Source of the DNA: Anticarsia gemmatalis
Taxonomy: Eukaryota; Arthropoda; Insecta; Lepidoptera; Erebidae
DNA length: 64,000 nucleotides
Direction: 5' to 3'
NCBI RefSeq assembly: GCF_050436995.1
Contig: NC_134747.1
Location: 13,895,501 to 13,959,500 of the forward strand
Within the stretch, counting starts at the first letter, position 1. The number at the start of each line of letters is the position of its first letter. Positions 45,460-55,669 of the stretch are shown in pieces. The notes beneath the pieces were generated by a model. That model did not search any database. It worked only from the letters and a program-made list of their open reading frames with translations, and had not been told where the DNA came from. Made by a program: the position numbers and the translations under genes.

Positions 45460-48400
45460 ATGATAATTTGTTGCCATTAACTAAGCTAACCTCTGCAGCC
45501 TTTTACTAAGTCAAATTTACTAAAGCAAGTAGTAGCTTTAATTTGGAAATCTTGGAAATCTCTTTAAAGCCTGGTTTTACCTGAGATTGATTCAGCAAAT
45601 TTAATTGCATTAAAACGTCAACAGTAGTTCCAATGTAGTAATAATCGGATTAGTTATAACTTACAATTTGTGAAACATATTCTCAGTAATATCGAGTATC
45701 TAATAACACGTGTTCTTATATCAGTATAGCACGTGAGCTCACGACCTGACCCCAATTAATTACCATAATTGAACTTCCGTGTTCAAATACATCACCAATT
45801 AGTTCATTACCGCCTCCACTGAAATGTCACACTGACAGAACAGGCTGAATACATGCGTACCTTTGCAAAAAAAAATCAACCTGTCACATTTTGGCGCGGT
45901 AATTTAGGCCAGAGGTTGACATGCTCATTGAGTTGACTACTACATTAGCTGTCGACGACTCCCATTCATGTCAGTGTAGTATTTACTACTAGTTTGCATA
46001 CACGATATTGCTATTTTCTGAGAGTTAGAAGTCTAGTAATATGGACACGTAATATATGCCCTCCCTACCCATATTCATTACGGAATAGACACTACCATAC
46101 TGGAGTGCTAGTACTTAGTAACATTATAAGGAACTTAAAGTCTTCACGCAAACATCCTTGTCTTTTTCTATCTTCTATAAGGGCTGGTATGTTTAAGTCT
46201 TTGATTCTTTCACCTGCTCATATCCCCTCTCTAATATTTTTGTTTCCAGGTAACATTTTATTCCTAATTTATCTTCTATTGAAACTGGTATTTTAAACTC
46301 ACTTCTCCCTTTTTTTTTGACCACTGCTATCCCATCGTTTATATTTCAGACTTAAGTATTCTCCAGTCAGCAAATACTTGTCTCACGACACGTAATACGA
46401 CACTTATGTACCGTCATACTCATTATCGTTCAAGTCTTATAACCATAAAACTTCACACGGTTAGCACGGGGCCTGTACTCGTATTTCAGTCAAGGCCGGC
46501 TTATCGGTCATGTTGTACACGTACACTACGCTAATTATCTGTAATTGTCAATGTTATGCTGGTGAAATTAGTAGGCCATGGAAATTGTGGAAAAAACTGG
46601 TGCTATCCAGTTCTTCTTTATTGGTTAGATTATAACACAATATATCTCTAGTGCCTTGCTTTAAACGTAGATGAAGCAAAGTACGCTCCCTTCGTGCTTG
46701 ATTTGCTTCATCCAGTCCATACAATTGAACATCATCCCTATCTCCCTGAAGTACGTCACAAATTTAAACTATAATCTAATGCAATTCCAGTGACTCAAGG
46801 ATAACTGCAGTGATTCAGTTTAACCCAGGACATTAAATGACTCAGAATCCAAAATGGTCTTTACCCTAACAGAATAAGTAGTCCTTTATTCAATGACAGT
46901 ATAGAGGAATTTAAAAACATCAAGGCCTGAAAAATAAATTTCATTGCATAGTACAAAGTACCACTTCTATTAAAAAAGATAAACGGTTGACAAAGCGTGT
47001 GAAACCGTTTATTTTTGGACATTGTTCAAATTGTTATGAAAATTGTGATGTGTTAAATTAAAATATTCATTCTGAACAAATAAAATGCTGGCGTTTTCGT
47101 TATTCCTGATTTAAATACTGGAAACGATTGAATTTTGGCAAGGTCTCCTGAAATGTTGAAAAGTAGAATAAATTTATTTTGGATCCATCTAACTTATGCT
47201 ATGCTTCAATAACTATAACATTGAATTGCAGTATTCTTGATCCAAAACTAAATGAGCATTGTCATAAGTTATTTAATCGAGACGCCTTCTTTTTAATTTG
47301 CAACCTTATCCTTTAGAGGCAATTCTTTAATCAAGTATGTGTATTATTTCTTCCGTGTGTTCTCAAGGGAGCTAAATCGTCATTCTGCAGCAAATATTTC
47401 CGTTTTTCTCCTACTTGCAGTCTGCACTTAGATCTACGTTTTCTTAGTTATTAACACCGCTGGCTCAGTGCCAACCTTTACTAGACGTTTCGCTGTTTTT
47501 CATCACACTTTTATTTTTGTTGCGATAGTTTTTTCCTTCACTCTATATCTTCGTCTGTATACGACGCAGATGACATTGAAAATTTTGCGTTTTAATTCTA
47601 TTATGCATCTCGCAATATCTTTGGCACTTTGTTTTGTCAATAAGAAAGATTCTTGGAATGCTATCAAGGATTTTGTCAATGAATTTATCATAGGAAGCTA
47701 TCGCGACAGATGATAGAAGATTGTTCTCTTCAAACAATGGATAAAGAACAAACAACGGCAAAGGAAATAATGTCAACGACTTAGGTCAACGACCGACAGA
47801 TAAATCCATAAACGAGTATTTGTATTACTCGATAATCCGAACAAATACTCGATAGAAATCACTTATACGATCTTTAAATGTTTTCACGCGATTGCACTCG
47901 AGTAAACAATTGAACTCGTAAGTGATGTGGGTAGTCTGAAATTACTCGATATGACGCTATTATATTTCTGTTCTCTTTGTTCTTAAGAGGAAATTATCAA
48001 TTTGCGAATGCCTTTGTTTAAAAAGTAATATTTCTTTTATAATGTTCTCTTGGAGGCAAATTGTTTTGCTCGTTGTTAATTTCGCTGCGTTATCTGAACT
48101 GTCATAAACATGAGACTATTATTCCAGAACTATAAACTTTAGTTCGTAGACTAAATCAAACATACTAGAGAACTAATTAAATTGTCCGTTATGAAATCAG
48201 AGCAGTACAGACATTATGAATCTGTCTTTTCCCCTGGAGCGGCATTTTGCATACTTAAATTAATTGCATTTAACCCTATAAATTTTATATATCTTCGTGT
48301 GTATTTGTGTATGACATCTTTGTAGCTAAACAGACGGGTCAATTTCGATGTATTTTTTTTTGTTATCCACACATACAACATATTTATTAACCTACCCTAT

Positions 48401-48475
48401 ATTAATTTCGAGCTACTTAAAAATACAAACAAGTATTATTTATTGTGTAGGTATATAGTAGTAGTACTGTACGTA
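45460..48475. other. AT-rich sequence, presumed intron
   Basis: Contains the candidate recursive splice site at 46249. Overlapping frames near 45994-46296 and 47468-47776 have no recognisable content. Confidence 0.35.
46233..46255 (+). promoter_or_regulatory. Candidate recursive splice site
   Basis: TTTTTGTTTCCAG|GTAACA juxtaposes an acceptor and a donor with no exon between (46249/46250), the arrangement of ratchet points in long insect introns. The donor half is only moderate. Confidence 0.3.
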
Positions 48476-48479
48476 GGAC

Positions 48480-48620
48480 AGTACTGGTGCCCTCGTGGCC
48501 ACGGTCTATCAACCAAGCAGCTCGTTGAGCGCTCTCACCCGGATCCTGCTTGCGAAATAATACTTACTTCACACAGGATTTTGTAGATCTTGATGGAACA
48601 CCGACGAAATAAAGGGACAA
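48480..48620. other. GC-richer block of unknown nature
   Basis: GTGCCCTCGTGGCCACGGTC, then CAGCTCGTTGAGCGCTCTCA and CCCGGATCCTGCTTGCG, differs from the flanks in composition. It is preceded by a short inverted pair, CAGTACTG at 48480 and AGTACTGT at 48464. Probably a transposon relic; not an obvious exon. Confidence 0.3.
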
Positions 48621-48717
48621 ATGTTTAGATAGATAGTATTTACGGTAAATAGTCTTTTTAATTTAAGATTTTTTAGTAATTAAATAAGAAACTGAGTTTT
48701 AATGGTTATCTCTTCAT

Positions 48718-48842
48718 ACATACACAAAATCACGCCTTTTTCCTTTAGGGGTTGGCACAGGCCTAAGAACGCTGAACTCTTGGTACGATCCTTTCGCACT
48801 TCCCTTGCTTCATTTACATCCATACGAGTACATCTCAAAAGA
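48718..48842 (-). repeat. Non-LTR retrotransposon 3' end fragment (reverse)
   Basis: AATCACGCCTTTTTCCTTTA, GGGGTTGGCACAGG and GGTACGATCCTTTCGCACTT are the reverse complement of the family seen at 45352 and 57690. Confidence 0.55.
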
Positions 48843-48849
48843 TATAATT

Positions 48850-49530
48850 TCTCATTTGTCGACCATGCACTATGTCACATTAATCACAGCTGGTAGCCAA
48901 AAGTTTAAAGATTTTGTTAAAGTTCATATTTAGTCGTTTATCGCGATATATAGTTTCCACCGGTTACAAGTCATTGCGAGAAACTTCACACTCATAATGA
49001 AGCATGCACTTTACATGAGTTAAAACGTCCAGCTTAACAGATTAGTGTATAATATACTGATTATATACATCGTACAGGTGGCATTACAGTGACATAAATT
49101 ATATTATCTCATGTATTAGGGCCGCTGATTCACGCAGGTATCGGTACAATGTCCGGTTTGATACGAAACGCCTTTATTACGATAATAGGTATTGGTGTAC
49201 TGACTGTCTACTTTCTTACGGTATTGTTCAGAAATACGTCTAGGAATGTAATTAGAAGTAGTACTTACTTTATCACATACAGACGCTTATGATTGTCAAA
49301 AATGCGGTAGGTGAATTTGTCGCCAGTTGAGAAGGTGAGGCCAATGAGAAAAGCTGGCCATACTTGTTATTTGCCAAATATTTGTTATACTTACTGCGAT
49401 CCATTGTTTGTGTGAGGAGCTTCCACCAATATAAGTTCTTATACCACTCATATAAAATTCGAATTGTCTGTTATTGGTTGACACTTGACACATGTCATTA
49501 AGGATATTTTCTAAATGAAATGCTGGCTCT
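48850..49530. other. AT-rich sequence, presumed intron
   Basis: An 84-codon minus frame (49550-49296) has no recognisable domain. Confidence 0.35.
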
Positions 49531-49536
49531 AGATAC

Positions 49537-49646
49537 CTGAGGTAGTCCATCTAGAGCACCCGTTCAAATAGCACCTGCCAAATACAAATACTTTCGTGGC
49601 CTATGATAGGTGCTATTCGAACGGGTGCTTAGATGGACTACCTCAG
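49537..49646. mobile_element. 110 bp near-perfect hairpin element
   Basis: The left arm (49537-49576, CTGAGGTAGTCCATCTAGAG onward) and the right arm (49608-49646) are reverse complements apart from two differences, around a 31 bp loop. The 4 bp ATAC occurs immediately outside both ends (49533-49536 and 49647-49650), as expected of a target-site duplication. The transcript of either strand would fold into a stem of about 39 pairs, like a microRNA precursor, and begin UGAGGUAGU, the seed of the let-7 family. The rest of the stem is unlike let-7. A MITE is the simplest reading; a small-RNA source is possible. Confidence 0.75.
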
Positions 49647-49650
49647 ATAC

Positions 49651-50040
49651 CCAGTGCGATGATTTACCATAAAACAAATATGAAATATTGAATAAGCTCC
49701 CTCATTTAAATCTTTTTCTGTGAACAGAATCCTGTATATTTTCGTATTTTTATTAAATTATATAATTTTCCGTTTGGACTTCATAGTCATTGTATAGGTT
49801 TTATTAACACTGCTTTTTATCCATACTTTTCACTTACTCCCGGTATTACCTCCTGTTATTGCTCCAATAAAATTATGCTAACGGATACGGATATCTGTAG
49901 AGATATCATCTATCTATTTTTACATGCTAATCCACACTTTTATCAGTACTTTCACAGCTAGATAACATATTGCCAAATGCAACAGCTAAATATTACTGTA
50001 CTTCCGAATAAAATATTATTTAATTAATCACATTTGTTGA
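49651..50040. other. AT-rich sequence, presumed intron
   Basis: Nothing recognised. Confidence 0.4.
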
Positions 50041-50041
50041 G

Positions 50042-50116
50042 GGCATGCAAACTCCACAACCCGCAATTGGTCAGCGTGGTGGACTCAAGGTCCAACCCCT
50101 CCCCCGTTCGGGAGGG
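50042..50116 (+). repeat. SINE 3' region, left part of an interrupted copy
   Basis: GGGCATGCAAACTCCACAAC, CGCAATTGGTCAGCGTGGTG and GACTCAAGGTCCAACCCCTC-CGTTCGGGAGGG follow the SINE 3' domain and stop abruptly. The continuation (CCTTTCCCAGCACTGATACA, GTGACGGGTTATAAAAA) resumes at about 51131-51170, beyond the foldback element. Confidence 0.65.
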
Positions 50117-50224
50117 TTTTTATCATTTTAACTCTTATTTAGTATTATGTTCAGAATGAGGAAACAAAGAAACATTTTTGGCAATTATCTCAAAACGGGT
50201 TTTTGACAGTTACAGTGTTTTGGT

Positions 50225-51117
50225 GGTATATTCCCGGTGTCCACCCCCTGCTTGTCCACCCCGGGTGGACAGAGACACAAATCTTTTAAAAAGTTCTCGG
50301 TGTCCACCCCTGGGGGACAGTGAGAATTAATTATAAATTATTCCCGCTGGCCACCCCGGGTGGACTAAGACACGAGTTTCATATTACTACTCTCGATGTT
50401 CACCGCCGGTGGACAAAGCCACTGCTTAAATAAACATTCTTAATGTCCACGCTTGCTGGAATTGGGTGTAAATAATTATAACAAAATTAATAAAGTAGGT
50501 ATATAGTTTAATCATATTATCACCATCTTTTACTTTTGCAATCTACACAAATAATTATCACAATAGGTATTAATCAAAGTCACAGAAAAATCTTTACATC
50601 CTCATCCTTTCTAGAAATAAATCAATATTGAAGTCCCCATTGACAAGTCCCATTCGCATGTCGTGAATAAAATGATCACTTAAAATATATTTTTTTACGT
50701 TTATTGTTACAACTTATACCTTGGTTTAATAAGTGCCGCAACTTAGGGTCAATCAACATTATATGGAAAAACACACAATAAATAGTGTAGGTACCTACTT
50801 CTATTTACCCTAGAGATATTGATAATATGATTAAACTATGTACCTACTTAATTAATTTTGTTATAATTATTTACACCCAATTCCAGCAAGCGTGGACATT
50901 GAGAATGTTTATTTAAGCAGTGGCTTTGTCCACCGGCGGTGAACATCGAGAGTAGTAATATGAAACTCGTGTCTTAGTCCACCCGGGGTGGCCAGCGGGA
51001 ATAATTTAAAATTCATTCTCACTGTCCCCCAGGGGTGGACACCGAGAACTTTTTAAAAGATTTGTGTCTCTGTCCACCCGGGGTGGACAAGCAGGGGGTG
51101 GACACCGGGAATATACC
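50225..51117. mobile_element. 893 bp foldback element with tandem-repeat arms
   Basis: The arms 50225-50521 and 50821-51117 (297 bp each) are reverse complements with only a handful of differences and begin GGTATATTCCCGGTGTCCAC. A 299 bp unrelated centre separates them. A perfect 8 bp direct repeat, GTTTTGGT, flanks the element (50217-50224 and 51118-51125). Each arm is five degenerate units starting at 50231, 50294, 50341, 50391 and 50437 (TTCYCGNTGTCCACC-type starts). Most hold a hyphenated palindrome, best GTCCACCCCGGGTGGAC at 50254-50270. No transposase frame. The 8 bp duplication and sub-repeated arms recall Foldback elements and Mutator-like elements; Merlin (8-9 bp duplication, GG ends) or hAT (8 bp) are alternatives. 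Near-identical arms suggest a recent insertion or arm conversion. Confidence 0.9.
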
Positions 51118-51130
51118 GTTTTGGTTGGCA

Positions 51131-51170
51131 AGGCAGCCTTTCCCAGCACTGATACAGTGACGGGTTATAA
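51131..51170 (+). repeat. SINE 3' terminus, right part of an interrupted copy
   Basis: GGCAGCCTTTCCCAGCACTG and ATACAGTGACGGGTTATAAA are the end of the SINE 3' domain and its tail. They complete the fragment at 50042-50116. Confidence 0.6.
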
Positions 51171-51174
51171 AAAG

Positions 51175-52600
51175 TGTGAATATCTTAGTAATTGATAATA
51201 ATTACGATATTATCAAAGTTCCGTGACACTGACTCATTATGTTTGTTTACTAAGTTGTCCCGGACTTGATGTAATCTTTATAGTGATACATTGATACATT
51301 AGATATATCTTTGGACTCATGTCATTGATGTAGGTCGTGATGGGTGTATGAACACATTAAACATATTGTAGTTTATCATTGATTTTATGGTGTAAAGTCA
51401 CATGTCTGCTGTTCAAGGCTTTGATCGTGTATTGAAATCATGTAATTATTAATTAGTATTGATATGTTTGATTATCAAAAATAACCGAAATGCTGGTGTT
51501 TAAATTTTTCTTTCCTGCAGGTGAGGATTTATTGAGTTTATTGAATTATCATGATAGTAATTACAAATGAAAGTTGTAAATTAAGTTATCGTGAAATGAC
51601 TAATAGGATAATGATTGTATAGTTTATGTTGATAGATTTCCGCAAAAAATTTGCAATTCTTATTATATTTAATCTTATAATTAGAAAATGTAGTCACTAT
51701 TGTTATTTTTAAATGTGTATCTACATACATATAATCACGCCTTGTTCACACGAGATCTAATATAACAATTTCTAGTATTCAATTGTCCAGAAAGTTCTAC
51801 ACTCCACCGATACCGTATCAATTAGCGGAATCACTTGTCGCTTTAATTACATCAAGTCATACTCTATAATCCAAGATTATTGAAATCGATTTACAAAATA
51901 TCTTTTTCGATTAAATCGCCGCGGTAACGAATCGTGCGCAGACATCCGATACCTTTCGTTGCTATCGAATTAAACATCGATTTTTCTTTCTATAGATGGA
52001 GAATGATTTACAATATTTACCTACTATTGATTTTAGTATAGGTATTTTCACTGTTTTGTGTGTTAGACAAAACTATTTATTCGTTTTGGTAAAAGTAATG
52101 TTGCTAAGTTTCTGGTTAATGTCATGGTTATTTAGATGTGCATTTATGACAAAAAAGTGTAAGCGTTAGGAGTTGTTGAGTCGTCTCTCTAAAGAACAAA
52201 CATTTATGGCTTTATCAGTATCGCATGTCAAAGACGACCAGACCCTTCATGGCCAAAATAAAAAATAAAACTCGACTGATAGCCCAATATTGTGCTCTTG
52301 CTGGGGTACTCAAAATATTGACTTATAACCAAAATTGTTACAACCAGGTCAATATTAAGGAAATTAATGTAAATTAAAAGCTTATGAATAAGTGTCATTG
52401 TAAATCATATAATGTATACATTATATGTTATATTCAAAATTCCACCACTTACTTATTAACCGGGCCTAAGTCAGTTAGCTTTAAAACGTACTGTTGAATC
52501 AAAGTGAACACAATTCCAGACGTGTTGAACACTAGTACACGTAATCTATCACTACAAGTATAATCACAGATACGCTATCGGTTATTATAGTATTTGTAGT
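51175..52600. other. AT-rich sequence, presumed intron
   Basis: Holds the candidate recursive splice site at 51520. No gene or repeat recognised otherwise, apart from a short reverse non-LTR scrap (ATAATCACGCCTTG, about 51731). Confidence 0.35.
51504..51526 (+). promoter_or_regulatory. Candidate recursive splice site
   Basis: TTTTTCTTTCCTGCAG|GTGAGG: a strong acceptor with a long pyrimidine tract directly abuts a near-consensus donor (51520/51521). In insects such zero-length exons let long introns be removed stepwise. It lies on the plus strand between the proposed 45212 exon and the 52642 first exon. A real exon starting here is the alternative. Confidence 0.45.
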
Positions 52601-52611
52601 CGATAAGTTTA

Positions 52612-52646
52612 TATAAAGGTTTTATCTGCGATCCTCGAGTTAGTCG
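52612..52646 (+). promoter_or_regulatory. TATA box and initiator of promoter C
   Basis: TATAAA at 52612-52617 lies 30 bp upstream of A52642 in TTAGTC (one mismatch to TCAKTY), the normal TATA-to-start distance. Confidence 0.55.
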
Positions 52647-52725
52647 TGCACCGCGAGCTGTGTTCATCGCGTGTGTTTGTTACTTGTGACGTGATAGGAT
52701 TCGATATGATTGATACTTATAAAAA
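52642..52725 (+). CDS. Candidate alternative first exon C, coding MIDTYK
   Basis: The transcript start is inferred at 52642 from the TATA box and initiator. A 64-nt leader (GTGCACCGCGAGCTGTGTTC and onward), richer in CpG than the surroundings, precedes ATG at 52706, which has G at -3. The exon codes M-I-D-T-Y-K plus two bases and ends AAA AA|GTGAGT (52725/52726), a good donor. Phase 2 equals that of the 32068 and 45212 pieces, so all could share the next exon, which must lie to the right of the window or be missed. Gene identity unknown. Confidence 0.55.
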
Positions 52726-52734
52726 GTGAGTTTT

Positions 52735-54475
52735 TATTATTTTTTTCTTCTTTAAGCCTGAATCTCGTAGGTTAATTATTATATATTTTATGTTAATTTT
52801 CGATACGTACTATATTATTATGTACAACTTTAGTAATGAGCGTAATTTACACTATAAATACGAATAGATAAAAAAAAATAAAAATATTTGGTAATTATAT
52901 GTATGGATAATTTATTACTTAAGTATTAGGTCTATGGACCATAATATTAGTTTCGGTTCACGTTATGCCTCAGTTCTTTAGAAAACTTTGTTATTGGAAG
53001 GAGAGTCTATTTATTTCTTGTTAATATCTTCGTGTATAATATCTTAGATATTGATTTCTGCGGTAGAGATGCTATTTTAAATACGCTTGGCATTGATTTG
53101 TTTCTATATTTAATAGGTTATAAATAATGTATTCTTGAAAGTTCCATTACTGTCTATTACTTAGTATATATTTTCTGAATTGTCTCAAGCTCGCCAGCTC
53201 GGTGTAGTCAGTACCATAGCAGTGTTATAGTAGGTACGCAAACTTTACTAGTAGTTGAGAAAACTTGATATTGAAGTCCTTAAAGTATTTTCCAACGCAT
53301 CTGCAGGGTAGAATACAACAGTTTTATTTTATTAAAATAATAAAAATATTCTTTAGTTTAAGTAATTTGATTTTCATATTCCAGTTACGATAAAACAAAA
53401 TTAACAAGAATACTAAAGTTTTAATTGTATAATTTTACTTCGTAGTAAATCTGTAGAATCTATGAACATGATTGTTGATCTTTAAACATTGTGTAATCAT
53501 TTCCTAGAATATCAATTCATTATTTTTTTCCTCGTTATTTCTCACTTATGTAATAAAGATTGTTATCGTTATTATCTGTGTCTTTCCTGTTACACTGGTT
53601 TTATTAGTCGTGAATTAATTCGCGATTCTTTTTTCATTCCGGGGAAGACCCGTGGCTAAGCGATAAATATTCATTTAAGAACTCAAAACTGAATATTGTC
53701 AATGTGATGTGTGAAAATGTGAAGTGCTTAAATTATATTTCTATAGGTAAAAATCATCCGTAAATTCAAAAATTTACTTGATGTTTAAGTGCATACTGAA
53801 AATATACATTGTGTGACTTAGAACTTATGTTTTAATGCGTTATCTAAAGTTCATACACAAGGCATACTCTCTGAAATCTGAATCTAAAATTGACATTTGA
53901 TTTTTGCAAATTCATCTTCATAACAATATAAGTTTCCCAAAAAAATATTTCTATAAAAAGTAGTTACCTGGATCATCTTCATATAACTTTCCCAAAAAGT
54001 ACTCCTATAAAAAGTAGATTGTTAGCGTCCTAACAAAAAGAAAATCACTCTTACTCGTTTCCCATATCTGCAGAACAAGTTAGCGGAGAATGCACTGGTC
54101 CAACAGGTTTAATACAATTGTATGAAAGACGCGACCTACCCCCGTGGGCGGCCGCTGTTCGCTCAATGGGATTTATATAGTCTATAGTAAGCCTTTGTGA
54201 ACTATTTCCTTTGAATGGAAAATATTGTATCGTAACAGCTTCTGGTTTATATTAAGACAAGTCTTTTGCGGTCTTTTATGGACTATATGCTGCCTGTGTA
54301 GATCAGGATTTATGGAAAAATCTCTTCGTGTTATGTTGTTCGGTTTTGTTTAGGAAATCTTTCAGAAATTTTATTCTGCATAAAAATTAACTCTGACAAT
54401 TTAGGTCTTTGTAATCATATTTAGATATAGGACTTTTAGCGGGATGTAAGATACATGTCCTTCTATAACTCTCTC
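52735..54475. other. AT-rich sequence, presumed intron
   Basis: Contains a short tandem duplication at 53914-54017. No gene recognised. Confidence 0.4.
53914..54017 (+). repeat. Short imperfect tandem duplication
   Basis: TCTTCATA, TTTCCCAAAAA and CTATAAAAAGTAG occur in the same order in two adjacent copies (about 53914-53963 and 53976-54017). Confidence 0.7.
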
Positions 54476-54672
54476 ACTCATAAACAGTTGCACTCATCGG
54501 TCGGTAAGCGATCTGTGGGTTAAGCTTATGTACGCGCGATCATGCCATAGATGAGTGGACGTATAGTAGTATGAGAACTGGACGTCTCTGTTTTTTGGAG
54601 GGCTCGTGCGGCTTGAACAACTTTGACACTAGGTTGACCACTAACCATACGATAAAAGAAGAAAAAAAAGAG
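54476..54672 (+). mobile_element. 5S rRNA-like SINE, copy B
   Basis: AGTTGCACTCATCGGTCGGT, AAGCGATCTGTGGGTTAAGC, CATAGATGAGTGGACG and TTTGACACTAGGTTGACCAC align with copies at 6893 and 61236. The middle is shortened and the tail is A/G-rich. Confidence 0.7.
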
Positions 54673-54679
54673 AAAGAAT

Positions 54680-55105
54680 AGATTGATTTCTGTCTGTATT
54701 GATTCCTAGCCATTAGTTAACAACAGAGAGTGAGGAAATACTCCGTTGTCAGTTGAAAACAAACAGTCTACATTGTATAGGTTTTTTATCTCCTTTCAAA
54801 AGGGTAGGGTTCACGATTCATCACGTTATATGAATGTAACATGAATCATACAATACTTACACCTAATCAATGAATGGCCAGACTAATTAAACCTGATTGA
54901 TTATCAACATGTGTTAATTATCTACTGACTTGCATTCATAAAATTAACGTGTAATGCCGTTTCAACACAATTTTTTATTATGTTATGGATTACATAGTCG
55001 TATGGAAAAAAATGTAAACCTAAGTATTTTAAAGATGATAGGTATTAAAGCGTTGCATATCGTTTCAGTAAGTTAATGCCTATTCAAACTTACAATGTAT
55101 TTCTT
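54680..55105. other. AT-rich sequence, no gene recognised
   Basis: Nothing recognised. Confidence 0.4.
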
Positions 55106-55114
55106 CTTTTTATT

Positions 55115-55235
55115 TAGCCTGTTTCTATGTACTACTGCTGAGCAAAGGCTTGAATTTTCAGTACCCTCGGTCGATTGTTGCGTCCGGCCGTCCCATTCAG
55201 GTCATTCTACCATATTCGTTTGGGCCTTCCCCGTC
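55115..55235 (-). repeat. Dispersed lepidopteran repeat fragment
   Basis: TTAGCCTGTTTCTATGTACT, ACTGCTGAGCAAAGGCTT and CATATTCGTTTGGGCCTTCC form a block that I recall as dispersed in moth genomes. The class is uncertain, as is the orientation. Confidence 0.4.
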
Positions 55236-55320
55236 AATGATAAGCTGTTTTTCTTACGTCTGTAAAATATCTAATAGCGTTTTTCTTGTGACATAATATT
55301 ATATTACAATGTCTATGACA

Positions 55321-55440
55321 GCATCCTTGGTTGCTGTGGTTAACGCGGCGGTCACGCCACTATTATTGAGCTAGGGATTGTAGGTTAGATTCCTAAATAA
55401 AAAGTTGAGATCAAATAGTCGTTTTAGATTGATTGTACTT
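55321..55440 (+). repeat. Decayed tRNA-derived SINE, third type
   Basis: CATCCTTGGTTGCTGTGGTT and AACGCGGCGGTCACGCC form a tRNA-like head with A-box-like TTGCTGTGG. The B box has decayed to GGTTAGATTCC (55384-55394), followed by AAATAAAAAGTTGAGATCAA. Confidence 0.55.
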
Positions 55441-55593
55441 TTACATTTGTGTCGGTCCTACGCGATATAAGACTAATTCTTTAATAAAGTCAAAGAAAAA
55501 ATGTTTCTCCTACGCAATAAGTTGTTATATATTATTTATTAGAACATACTTATATAAATTAACAAAATAATTGTAAATGTCGTCCAGAAATAG

Positions 55594-55665
55594 CCAACCA
55601 ATAGTCCCTTATTTGCTGCGTGGGACCTAACATAACGAAACGTGGGTGTAAAACGCGCTTAGAAA
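55594..55665 (+). repeat. Lepidopteran repeat fragment
   Basis: ATAGTCCCTTATTTGCTGCG, GGGACCTAACATAACGAAAC and GTGGGTGTAAAACGCGC resemble the start of the element at 10318, strongly decayed. Confidence 0.35.
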
Positions 55666-55669
55666 AACA

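Noticed and set aside
45994..46296. 100-codon plus-strand frame
   Set aside because: No domain, and it contains the acceptor-donor pair at 46249; treated as non-coding.
49537..49560. let-7 microRNA gene
   Set aside because: Only the first nine bases of the arm match. The rest of the stem differs and the stem is too perfectly paired; a hairpin MITE is more likely.
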